11,194 bases of DNA from Aquabacterium sp. (GTDB taxonomy: Bacteria > Pseudomonadota > Gammaproteobacteria > Burkholderiales > Burkholderiaceae_C): the NCBI GenBank assembly GCA_030654555.1, contig JAURXG010000658.1:1-11194 (forward strand), given 5' to 3'. This document shows positions 1 to 6,516 of the stretch, in pieces (positions within the stretch are counted from its first letter, which is position 1; the number at the start of each line of letters is the position of its first letter). The position numbers and the translations under genes were made by a program. Under the pieces are notes generated by a model that made no database searches, was not told the origin of the DNA, and saw only the letters and a list, made by a program, of their open reading frames with translations.

Positions 1-272
1 CGGTCAATTTCTGGCTGGCCGCCATCGCGGCCACCGCGCTGATCTCAGGCGCCGCCTATTCGCTGTGGATGTACAAGCGGGTGTACTTCGGCGACGTGAC
101 CAACCACCACGTGCGTGAGCTCACCGATCTCAACGCCCGCGAGTTCGGCATCATGGCCGTGCTGGCCATTGCCACGCTGTGGATGGGCGTCTACCCCAAG
201 CCCTTCACCGATGTGATGCATGTGTCCGTGACCGAGCTGCTCAAGCACGTGGCCGTCTCCAAGTTGCATTGA
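1..272 (+). CDS. nuoM: NADH-quinone oxidoreductase subunit M, C-terminal fragment
   Basis: This is the last 89 residues of NuoM, read in frame from base 3 and stopping at TGA 270-272; the rest lies before the window. NuoM is one of the antiporter-like, proton-pumping membrane subunits of respiratory complex I. The visible part has a hydrophobic helix ending in AAYSLWMYKRVYFG, which matches the conserved NuoM C-terminus, followed by a polar loop (VTNHHVRELTDLNARE) and a final hydrophobic segment with LWMGVYPKPF. The identification also rests on nuoN starting 16 nt downstream, the standard nuoM-nuoN order. No frameshift or unusual residue is visible in the fragment. Confidence 0.93.
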   Translation, partial: VNFWLAAIAATALISGAAYSLWMYKRVYFGDVTNHHVRELTDLNAREFGIMAVLAIATLWMGVYPKPFTDVMHVSVTELLKHVAVSKLH

Positions 273-288
273 GCCGGAGCACAACAAC

Positions 289-1776
289 ATGAATCCAATG
301 AACTGGCTGGTCGTCTACCCCGAAGCCCTGCTGCTGGTCATGGCCTGCGTCGTGGCCCTGGTCGACTTGTTCGTCACCGACCCGCAACGCCGCCCCACCT
401 TCTGGCTGACGCAACTCAGCCTGGTGGCAGTGGCCGCCATGCACCTGGCCTACTACGACGGCGGTGCCACCCTCTACGGCATGCAACGCATGCTGGTCAG
501 TGACCCGATGGGTCACCTGCTGGCCTTCTTCGCCACCGTGGCGGTGATGATCACCATCGCCTACGCCCAGCCCTACATCGCCAGCCGCGACATGCTCAAG
601 GGCGAGTTCTTCACGCTGTCGATGTTCGTGCTGCTGGGCATCTGCGTGATGTGCTCGGCCAACAACTTCCTGGTGGTCTACCTCGGGCTCGAGCTGATGA
701 GCCTGTCGCTGTACGCGCTGGTGGCGATGCGGCGCGACCACGGCGTCAGCACCGAGGCGGCGATGAAGTACTTCGTGCTCGGCGCGCTGGCCTCGGGCTT
801 CCTGCTCTACGGCCTGTCGATGATGTACGGCGCCACCCGCTCGCTGGAGATCAACGAGGTCTTCAACGCCATCGGCACCGGCCGCATCAACGGCACCGTG
901 CTGACCTTCGGCGTGGTGTTCGTGGTCGCCGGCCTGGCCTTCAAGCTGGGCGTCGTGCCCTTCCACATGTGGGTGCCCGATGTCTACCAGGGCGCGCCCA
1001 CCGCGGTCACGCTGCTGATCGGCGGCGCACCCAAGCTGGCGGCGTTCGCCATCACCGTGCGCCTGCTGGTCGAGGGCATGTTGGGCCTGGCGGTCGACTG
1101 GCAGCAGATGATGATGGTGCTGGCCGTGGCCTCGCTGGTCATCGGCAACCTGGCCGCCATCGCGCAGACCAACCTCAAGCGCATGCTGGCCTACTCCACC
1201 ATCTCGCAGATGGGCTTCATGCTGCTGGGCATGACGGCCGGCGTGGTCAGCGGCAATACGCTGTCGGCGGGCAACGCCTACAGCTCGGCGATGTTCTACG
1301 TCGTCACCTACGTGATCACCACGCTGGGCACCTTCGGGCTGATCATGTTCCTGGCCCGCACCGGTTTCGAGAGCGAGGAGATCACCGACCTGGCCGGCCT
1401 GGGCAAGCGCGCCCCGTGGCTGGCCGGCATCATGACGGTGTTCATGTTCTCGCTGGCCGGCGTGCCGCCGATGGTGGGTTTTTACGCCAAGCTGGCGATC
1501 CTGCAGGCGCTGATCACCACCAACCTCACCGGCTACATCGTGCTGGCGGTGGTGGCGGTGATGCTGTCGCTGGTGGGCGCCTTCTACTACCTGCGCATCG
1601 TCAAGGTGATGTATTTCGACGAGCCGCTGGCCGGCAATGCCACCCATCCGGTGCAGAGCACCGGCGTCAGCGCGCTGCTGGCCGTCAACGGCGCCGCGGT
1701 GCTGGTGTTCGGCCTGATGCCCGGCGGCCTGATGGCCATGTGCCGCGACGCCATCCTGCGTGCCTTGGCGACCTGA
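289..1776 (+). CDS. nuoN: NADH-quinone oxidoreductase subunit N
   Basis: This 495-residue protein is complete and of normal length for NuoN, a multi-spanning inner-membrane antiporter-like subunit of complex I that helps couple quinone reduction to proton translocation. Nearly the whole chain is hydrophobic helices. Residues of the proton path can be placed by comparison with E. coli NuoN: Glu135 in YLGLELMSLSLYAL, Lys219 in AFKLGVVPFHMWVPDVYQGA, Lys249 in GGAPKLAAF and Lys401 in VPPMVGFYAKLAIL. The DVYQGAP signature is intact. The start is supported by GGAG at 276-279, nine bases before the ATG, and by the typical N-terminus MNPMNWLVVYPEALLL. It lies 16 nt after nuoM and is almost certainly co-transcribed with it. 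Nothing about it looks unusual. Confidence 0.97.
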   Translation: MNPMNWLVVYPEALLLVMACVVALVDLFVTDPQRRPTFWLTQLSLVAVAAMHLAYYDGGATLYGMQRMLVSDPMGHLLAFFATVAVMITIAYAQPYIASRDMLKGEFFTLSMFVLLGICVMCSANNFLVVYLGLELMSLSLYALVAMRRDHGVSTEAAMKYFVLGALASGFLLYGLSMMYGATRSLEINEVFNAIGTGRINGTVLTFGVVFVVAGLAFKLGVVPFHMWVPDVYQGAPTAVTLLIGGAPKLAAFAITVRLLVEGMLGLAVDWQQMMMVLAVASLVIGNLAAIAQTNLKRMLAYSTISQMGFMLLGMTAGVVSGNTLSAGNAYSSAMFYVVTYVITTLGTFGLIMFLARTGFESEEITDLAGLGKRAPWLAGIMTVFMFSLAGVPPMVGFYAKLAILQALITTNLTGYIVLAVVAVMLSLVGAFYYLRIVKVMYFDEPLAGNATHPVQSTGVSALLAVNGAAVLVFGLMPGGLMAMCRDAILRALAT

Positions 1777-1786
1777 TCGGTCGCCC

Positions 1787-1790
1787 GGAG
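1787..1790 (+). promoter_or_regulatory. Ribosome binding site that sets the DUF2818 start
   Basis: GGAG lies eight bases before the ATG at 1799. It favours this start over an in-frame GTG at 1760, which would overlap the end of nuoN and add 13 hydrophilic residues in front of the first membrane helix. Confidence 0.6.
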
Positions 1791-1798
1791 TTGATCAC

Positions 1799-2107
1799 AT
1801 GACCGGCTCGGGCCCCGGCTGGCTGCTGTTGCTGCTGGGCTTCCTCTTCGCCAACCTGCCGTTCCTCACCGAGCGGCTGCTGGTGGTGGGGCCGCGCCGC
1901 TCACCCAAGGCGTTGGGCTGGCGGCTGCTCGAGCTGCTGCTGCTCTCGGGGTTGCTGATAGCCCTGGGCATGCTGATCGAAGCGCGCATCGGTCAGCATT
2001 CGTCGCAGGGCTGGGAGTTCTATGCCGCGGTGGGGTGCCTGATGCTCACCTTCGCCTTTCCCGGCTTCGTCTGGCGCCTGCTGCGCAAGCAGCCCGTGGC
2101 GGCCTGA
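1799..2107 (+). CDS. DUF2818 family small membrane protein
   Basis: This encodes 102 residues with three predicted membrane segments at about 7-22, 43-60 and 74-92. Short positively charged stretches lie between and after them (RR at 33-34, RLLRK near the end). Length, hydrophobicity and position directly after nuoN match the DUF2818 family, which I know from Burkholderiales in this same place. No catalytic motif is visible and no function is established to my knowledge. Its position 22 nt after nuoN and 3 nt before the NUDIX gene suggests co-expression with complex I, so a role in membrane assembly or stability of the complex is conceivable, but that is inference. The start at 1799 was chosen because it has a good Shine-Dalgarno sequence and gives a short N-terminus before the first helix. 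Confidence 0.8.
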   Translation: MTGSGPGWLLLLLGFLFANLPFLTERLLVVGPRRSPKALGWRLLELLLLSGLLIALGMLIEARIGQHSSQGWEFYAAVGCLMLTFAFPGFVWRLLRKQPVAA

Positions 2108-2110
2108 ACG

Positions 2111-2686
2111 ATGGCTGACGACAGCCTGATCGAGCGCCGGGTCAGCGGCGAGCAGGTCTGGCGCGGCCGCTTCCTCGACGTGCGCTGCGACGTCATCGCG
2201 CAGCCCGACGGCCACACCGCCACGCGTGAATACATCGTGCATCCCGGCGCAGTGATGGTGGTGCCGCTGCTCGACGATGGCCGGCTGGTGATGGAACGCC
2301 AGTACCGCTACCCGCTGGGGCAGGTGCTGCTCGAATTCCCTGCGGGCAAGATCGATCCGGGCGAGTCCATGCTGTCCTGCGCCGTGCGCGAACTGGCCGA
2401 GGAGACCGGCTATCGGGCCGCCGAGTGGGCGCGGGCCTGCGTCGTGCACAACGCGGCCGCCTACAGCAACGAGGGCATCGAGATCTGGTTTGCCCGCGGC
2501 TTGCAGGCCGGCGAGCGTCGGCTCGACCCCGGCGAGCTGATCGACCTGTGCCTGATGGACGAGGCCGAACTCGACGCCCTGGCCGCGCGCGGCGAGCTCA
2601 GCGACGTCAAGACCCTGATCGGCCTGCAGTGGCTGCAGAAGTGGCGTGCCGGCCTGTGGACACTTGACTGGATGCCCGGCCCGTAA
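2111..2686 (+). CDS. NUDIX hydrolase, ADP-ribose pyrophosphatase-like
   Basis: This 191-residue soluble protein carries a complete NUDIX box at residues 79-101: Gly79, Glu85, then RELAEETG at 93-100, with the three glutamates Glu94, Glu97 and Glu98 available for Mg2+ binding. The N-terminal part, with EYIVHPGAVMVVPLL and VMERQYRYPLGQVLLEFPAGK, is typical of ADP-ribose pyrophosphatases, which split ADP-ribose into AMP and ribose 5-phosphate. The downstream YSNEGIEIWFARGL fits the substrate-side region of the same subfamily. Substrate choice cannot be proved from sequence, and other nucleoside diphosphate sugars are possible. The ATG is 3 nt after the DUF2818 stop and lacks a strong Shine-Dalgarno sequence, which suggests translational coupling. 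Turnover of ADP-ribose next to NADH dehydrogenase genes hints at a link to NAD metabolism, but this is inference. Confidence 0.9.
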   Translation: MADDSLIERRVSGEQVWRGRFLDVRCDVIAQPDGHTATREYIVHPGAVMVVPLLDDGRLVMERQYRYPLGQVLLEFPAGKIDPGESMLSCAVRELAEETGYRAAEWARACVVHNAAAYSNEGIEIWFARGLQAGERRLDPGELIDLCLMDEAELDALAARGELSDVKTLIGLQWLQKWRAGLWTLDWMPGP

Positions 2687-2713
2687 CAGCGCCCGGCGGA
2701 TAATGACGGCACG

Positions 2714-3184
2714 ATGAAGGTGCTCAACCTGCGCTGTGCCCATGACCACGGTTTCGAGGGTTGGTTTGCCTCGGAGACCGACTTCGTGGACCAGAACGCG
2801 CGTGGTGTGGTCGAGTGCCCGATGTGCGGCAACCAGCAGGTCACCCGCCTGCCCAGCGCCCCGCGCCTGAACCTGTCCGGCGCGCGCGAGCCCGCCACGC
2901 CGGACGCGGTGGCGCCCAGCGCGCCAGCCGCTGCCGCCGTCGCCGAACCCAGCGCCGCGCAGATGCAGGCGATGTGGCTGCGGGCCGTGCAGCAGGTGCT
3001 CAAGACCACCGAGGACGTGGGCGAGCGCTTCCCCGAGGAAGCCCGCCGCATCCACTACGGCGAGACCGCGCAGCGCGGCATCCGCGGCCAGGCCAGCGTC
3101 GAAGAGCGCGCCGCGCTGGCCGAGGAGGGCATCGAGGTGATGCCGCTGCCGCTGCCCGCCAACCTCAAGGGCAGCAGCCACTGA
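2714..3184 (+). CDS. DUF1178 family protein with zinc-ribbon-like N-terminus
   Basis: This 156-residue protein starts MKVLNLRCAHDHGFEGWFAS, the recognisable opening of the DUF1178 family. Cys8 and the pair Cys35/Cys38 (ECPMCGNQQVTRLPSAP) look like part of a metal-binding knuckle, with His10 or His12 as possible fourth ligands. Residues 55-82 are a low-complexity Ala/Pro linker, and the C-terminal half is a charged helical region ending RGIRGQASVEERAALAEEGIEVMPLP, with the conserved end typical of the family. No function is established. The ATG is 27 nt after the NUDIX stop. There is no strong Shine-Dalgarno sequence near it, but a GATAAT hexamer at 2699-2704 sits where a -10 element for a nearly leaderless transcript would lie. 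It is the last gene of the nuo-linked cluster, before a 222-nt gap. Confidence 0.87.
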   Translation: MKVLNLRCAHDHGFEGWFASETDFVDQNARGVVECPMCGNQQVTRLPSAPRLNLSGAREPATPDAVAPSAPAAAAVAEPSAAQMQAMWLRAVQQVLKTTEDVGERFPEEARRIHYGETAQRGIRGQASVEERAALAEEGIEVMPLPLPANLKGSSH

Positions 3185-3200
3185 GGCATCTGCCCGCAGC

Positions 3201-3237
3201 GCCCGCCGCGCTGTCGTTCCGGCGGGCCCGCCGCGCT
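3201..3237 (+). repeat. GC-rich direct repeat with stem-loop potential after DUF1178
   Basis: GCCCGCCGCGCT occurs at 3201-3212 and again at 3226-3237, with a period of 25 nt. Between the copies GGCGGGC at 3221-3227 can pair with GCCCGCC at 3201-3207 (13-nt loop), and 3221-3232 is itself a 12-bp palindrome. The stretch begins 17 nt after the DUF1178 stop, so it could slow or end transcription from the nuo side. There is no T-tract after it, so it is not a canonical intrinsic terminator. Confidence 0.45.
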
Positions 3238-3291
3238 TCGCTGCGATCCCGATGCCGCGGCCCGTCGCCACAGTGCGAAACATCACGCCTG

Positions 3292-3314
3292 TTAAACGAT
3301 AAAACTGATAAATT
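3292..3314 (+). promoter_or_regulatory. Candidate promoter of the signalling operon
   Basis: An AT-rich island of about 45 nt (roughly 3278-3325) stands out in very GC-rich surroundings and is the only such island before the six-gene operon. It contains TGATAAATT at 3306-3314, which reads as an extended -10 element (TG, one base, then TAAATT with four of six matches to TATAAT). The hexamer GATAAA occurs twice, at 3298 and 3307. No good -35 box lies at normal spacing; TTAAAC at 3292-3297 is too close for the TAAATT element. A start near 3321 would give a leader of about 85 nt. No convincing sigma-54 or sigma-28 site was seen. Confidence 0.45.
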
Positions 3315-3332
3315 AGATTCAAACGGTAAGCG

Positions 3333-3348
3333 AGGGATGGCCATCCCT
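3333..3348. promoter_or_regulatory. Perfect 16-bp palindrome in the operon leader
   Basis: AGGGATGGCCATCCCT is identical to its reverse complement. It starts about 19 nt after the candidate -10 hexamer, so it would lie around +13 to +28 of the transcript. It could be a binding site for a dimeric regulator that blocks early elongation, or a stem at the 5' end of the mRNA. Which, if either, cannot be told from the sequence. Confidence 0.5.
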
Positions 3349-3354
3349 TCCCCG

Positions 3355-3374
3355 AGGACCGCGCCCGAGGTCCT
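3355..3374 (+). repeat. Inverted repeat just upstream of the first operon start codon
   Basis: AGGACC at 3355-3360 is the inverse of GGTCCT at 3369-3374, with an 8-nt loop. The same stretch also reads as an imperfect direct repeat (CCCGAGGACC / CCCGAGGTCC). It ends 32 nt before the ATG at 3407, close enough to affect ribosome access if it folds in the mRNA. It is short and may be chance in DNA of this composition. Confidence 0.3.
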
Positions 3375-3406
3375 GACGCCCGACCAACCCCGCAACAGGT
3401 ACCGGA

Positions 3407-6328
3407 ATGAGCCCCCTCGCCGACCCCGTCCTGAACAGCCTGCAGCCCACCGTGCGCGTGCCGTCGTCCCACAGCGACCTGGCGAACGCGGCCCAGGCCG
3501 GCCTCTGCGTGGTGCAGGACGATGGCATCCGCTACGTCAACCCGATGCTGGCCGAGCTGCTCGACTGGCCGGCCGACACCCTGGTGGGGCAATCGCTGGA
3601 GGCCATCATCGCCCCGGGGTTCCTGGCCCACACCCAGCTCGCGATCCAGCGCCGGCTGGCGGGCCACCCCGGACGCCAGGGCCAGATCCAGTGCCTGCGC
3701 CGCAACGGCAGCCGCTTCGACGCCCAGGCCATGGCGCGCCGCATCGAATTCGACGGTCGACCGGCGATCCTGCTGACCCTCAGCGACATCGGCGAGTTGA
3801 GCGAGGCGCTGCGCCGTGCTGGCTGGAGCAGCGACATGCTCGCCCGCACCGAGTTGCTGTGCCGCTCCGGCTCGTTCGACCTGGACTGGACCACCGGCGA
3901 GATGAAGCTGTCGGCGGGGCTGCGGGCGCTGCTGGGGCTGGACGCCGGCACCCTCGACATGATGGAGATCGAGGCCCTGAGCTGGGTGCCCGACGAGGAA
4001 CGGGCCTTCGTCTCGGGCATCTGGCGCAGCGCCACGCCCGACGAGCCGTTCGAGTTCCAGCACCGCGTGCTGTGCGCCGACGGCCGCCGCTTGGTCGTGC
4101 TGCACCGGGGCGTGCTGGCGGCCGACGAGGCCAATGGCCGGCGCGGCGTGGCCATCCTGCAGGACATCACCGCGCAGCGCGAGGCCGAGCAGCGCATCCA
4201 GGAGCTGGCCAGCCAGGACGAGGTGACGGGTCTGCCCAATCGCGGCAGCCTGCTCGACAAGGTGGACGCGGCGATGCACGCCGCCCGGTGGGAGTCGCGC
4301 GGTGTGGCCTTGCTGGCCATTGACGTGCCGCGCATCACCGAGATCAACGGGCGCATGGGCTTCGGTGCCGGCGATGCCCTGGCGATGGCCATGGCCGCCC
4401 GCCTGCGCGAAGGCTGCGCCGAGAGCGACGCCGTGGCCCGCCTGGGCGACGCCGAGTTCGCGCTGCTGATCGAGACCACCGCCAACGAGTCGCCCGAGGC
4501 CACCTGCCGGCGCGCCCGGGCGGTGCAGGCCGCGCTGCAGGCCCCGGTGCGGCTGGGGGCGACCGACGTCTTTCCGATGGTGGCGATCGGCATCGCGCGC
4601 TACCCGCGCGACGGCGCCACGCCCGACGCCCTGCTCGATGCCGCGCAGACCGCGCGCCTGGATGTCACCGGCGGTGCCGGGCTGGCCTTGTTCCGACCCG
4701 AGTCCACCCTGCGCGCGCGGCGCGACCTGGAAGTCGAGGCGGCGCTACGCCAGGCGCTGGACGGCCAGGAATTCAACCTGCACTTCCACCCGCAGGTCGA
4801 CCTGGGCGACGGCCGCATCTGCGGCGCCGAGGCGCTGCTGCGCTGGCACTCGGCCGAACTGGGCGACGTGTCGCCCGGCGAGTTCATTCCGCTGGCCGAA
4901 CGCGCCGGCCTGATCGGCGTGATCGGCGAATGGGTGCTGCGCCGGGTCTGCGAGCAACTGGCCGCCTGGCACCAGGCCGGTTTGCGCGACGTGCGCGTTG
5001 CCTTCAACCTGTCGGCGATGCAACTGCAGCGGCCCGACCTGGCGCGCCACCTGCAGTCGGTCCTCAGCGACACCGGCGCCGACCCGACCTGCCTGGGCAT
5101 CGAGATCACCGAGAGCATGCTGATGGGCGACGTGGAGCAGGCGGCCTCGGTGCTGCGGGCGATCAAGGCGCTGGGCATCGAGATCTCGCTCGACGAGTTC
5201 GGCACCGGCTCGTCCAGCCTCAACATCCTGAGCCGGCTGCCGATCGACGTGGTCAAGGTCGATCGCTCGCTGGTGCACGACGTCACCGCGCCGACCCAGC
5301 AGGTCTCGGTCACGCGCGCCATCATCAACATGGCACACGGGCTGCAGATGAAGGTGCTGGCCGCCGGCGTCGAGACCGAGGGCCAGCTGCGCCTGCTGGT
5401 GTCGAACGGCTGCGACCAGATCCAGGGCTTCTGGTTCAGCGCACCGCTGCCGGCCGACGGCTTTGCCGCGCTGCTGCGCGGGCATGGGCGGCTGCCCGAC
5501 CGCTTCATCGCCCCCATGCGTGGCGCGCGCACGCTGCTGCTGGTCGACGACGAGGAGAACATCGTCTCGGCGCTCAAGCGGCTGCTGCGCCGCGACGGCT
5601 ACCAGATCATCACCGCGCACAGCGCGGCCGAGGGCCTGCTGCGCCTGGCCGAGCACGACGTCGACGTGATCCTGTCCGACCAGCGCATGCCGGGCATGAC
5701 CGGGGTGGAGTTCCTGCGCCGCGCCAAGGACCTGTACCCCAACACGGTGCGCATGGTGCTGTCGGGCTACACCGAGCTGCAGTCGATCATCGACGCGGTC
5801 AACGAAGGCGCGATCTACCGCTTCCTCACCAAGCCCTGGGATGACCAGCGCCTGCGCGAGCATGTGGCCGAGGCGTTCCGCCAGAAGGGGCTGGCCGACG
5901 AGAACCGCTCGCTGGCGCAGCAGGTGGCCACCGCCAACGGCGACCTCGAGGCGCTCAACCAGCGGCTGAACAAGCTGCTGGTGCGCCAGCGCGACGAGGC
6001 GGCCCTGCTGGGGGCCACCGCCGATGGCATGCGCGGCATGCTCGACGACCTGCCCGCCGCGGTGCTGGGCGTCGACCCCGACGGCGGCGTCGCCTATGCC
6101 AACCTGGCGGCCGAGCGCCTGCTGGGCGACGGCGGTGGCCTGCTGGGCCTGCGGCTGGCCGACGTGCTGCCGATGGCCGATGGTGATGGATCGCCGCCTG
6201 GCGTGATCGAGCTGGCGGGCCAGACCTTCCAGGTCGAGCGCGGCGAGCTGACCAGTGGCGGCGGCCCCCGCGGCCGCCTGCTGGTGCTGGTGCTGATGTC
6301 CAACGAACTGCACGAGGAACCCGCATGA
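3407..6328 (+). CDS. PAS-PAS-GGDEF-EAL-REC-PAS signalling protein with altered c-di-GMP domains
   Basis: This is a 973-residue cytoplasmic protein with no membrane segment. Domains in order: PAS (about 22-130), a second PAS (about 145-260), GGDEF (270-430), EAL (440-695), a receiver (707-825), a coiled coil (about 828-865) and a PAS-like end (about 875-965). The GGDEF domain, normally the diguanylate cyclase, is degenerate: the signature is GDAEF (347-351), DxD is DVP (306-308), and the I-site Arg is Ala338. The EAL phosphodiesterase domain keeps Glu475 (EAL), Asn534, Glu566, Glu569, Lys617 and Asp619, but has DEFGTG at 596-601 and AAGVE at 652-656 in place of AEGVE, so the glutamate called the general base in RocR is missing. 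The receiver is intact: Asp714/Asp715, phosphoacceptor Asp758, Ser786, Lys809. The Shine-Dalgarno sequence is weak (AGG at 3397-3399). It probably senses phosphorylation by the kinase at 7430 and adjusts c-di-GMP binding or turnover. Confidence 0.93.
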   Translation: MSPLADPVLNSLQPTVRVPSSHSDLANAAQAGLCVVQDDGIRYVNPMLAELLDWPADTLVGQSLEAIIAPGFLAHTQLAIQRRLAGHPGRQGQIQCLRRNGSRFDAQAMARRIEFDGRPAILLTLSDIGELSEALRRAGWSSDMLARTELLCRSGSFDLDWTTGEMKLSAGLRALLGLDAGTLDMMEIEALSWVPDEERAFVSGIWRSATPDEPFEFQHRVLCADGRRLVVLHRGVLAADEANGRRGVAILQDITAQREAEQRIQELASQDEVTGLPNRGSLLDKVDAAMHAARWESRGVALLAIDVPRITEINGRMGFGAGDALAMAMAARLREGCAESDAVARLGDAEFALLIETTANESPEATCRRARAVQAALQAPVRLGATDVFPMVAIGIARYPRDGATPDALLDAAQTARLDVTGGAGLALFRPESTLRARRDLEVEAALRQALDGQEFNLHFHPQVDLGDGRICGAEALLRWHSAELGDVSPGEFIPLAERAGLIGVIGEWVLRRVCEQLAAWHQAGLRDVRVAFNLSAMQLQRPDLARHLQSVLSDTGADPTCLGIEITESMLMGDVEQAASVLRAIKALGIEISLDEFGTGSSSLNILSRLPIDVVKVDRSLVHDVTAPTQQVSVTRAIINMAHGLQMKVLAAGVETEGQLRLLVSNGCDQIQGFWFSAPLPADGFAALLRGHGRLPDRFIAPMRGARTLLLVDDEENIVSALKRLLRRDGYQIITAHSAAEGLLRLAEHDVDVILSDQRMPGMTGVEFLRRAKDLYPNTVRMVLSGYTELQSIIDAVNEGAIYRFLTKPWDDQRLREHVAEAFRQKGLADENRSLAQQVATANGDLEALNQRLNKLLVRQRDEAALLGATADGMRGMLDDLPAAVLGVDPDGGVAYANLAAERLLGDGGGLLGLRLADVLPMADGDGSPPGVIELAGQTFQVERGELTSGGGPRGRLLVLVLMSNELHEEPA
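6314..6318 (+). promoter_or_regulatory. Ribosome binding site of the 63-residue gene
   Basis: GAGGA ends six bases before the ATG at 6325, inside the last codons of the upstream gene. It is one of the better Shine-Dalgarno sequences in the operon and supports translation of the small gene. Confidence 0.6.
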
Positions 6329-6516
6329 GCGTCGTCGACCATGCCCCATCCCCCGGGGTGGCGTCGTTGCCCCCGCCCGAAGGCGGCGGCGCGGCCGCCA
6401 GCCCACCGGCCCAGGCCCAGCGCCTGGTCTGGCTGTTCCGGGCCTCCACCCGGGCCGGCCACGTGCATCCGCTGCGCGCCCTGCTGGAGCACTACCGCGC
6501 CGGAGCGCCTTCATGA
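6325..6516 (+). CDS. Small protein of unknown function in the signalling operon
   Basis: I do not recognise this 63-residue protein. The first half (about 1-30) is Pro/Ala/Gly-rich and probably disordered. The second half, from AQAQRLVWLFRAST through HPLRALLEHYRAG, looks like one or two amphipathic, basic helices with aromatic residues. There is no signal peptide, membrane segment or cysteine. The gene is likely real because its ATG overlaps the stop of the upstream gene (ATGA, 6325-6328), its own stop overlaps the next start (ATGA, 6513-6516), and it has a good Shine-Dalgarno sequence. Its short helical end could bind one of the operon's signalling proteins, but that is inference. The alternative is a non-functional filler frame that only carries ribosomes to the HDOD gene. 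Confidence 0.6.
   Translation: MSVVDHAPSPGVASLPPPEGGGAAASPPAQAQRLVWLFRASTRAGHVHPLRALLEHYRAGAPS

Noticed and set aside
241..1647. Long open frame on the - strand opposite nuoN (468 codons)
   Set aside because: It is the reverse-strand shadow of a certain gene in GC-rich DNA. The translation is a monotonous His/Gln/Asp/Ala/Gly-rich string with no domain, and nuoN is intact.
3292..3330. Sigma-54 or sigma-28 promoter for the signalling operon
   Set aside because: No GG-N10-GC element of sigma-54 type and no TAAA-N15-GCCGATAA arrangement at correct spacing was found.
3185..3406. A riboswitch or small RNA gene in the 222-nt gap
   Set aside because: Only short palindromes and a direct repeat are visible. 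No known riboswitch core, in particular no GEMM (c-di-GMP) consensus, was recognised.
1901..4279. 792-codon open frame on the - strand across DUF2818, NUDIX, DUF1178 and the start of the EAL gene
   Set aside because: It crosses four genes and the intergenic region with low-complexity composition. Codon bias of the + strand genes explains the lack of stops.
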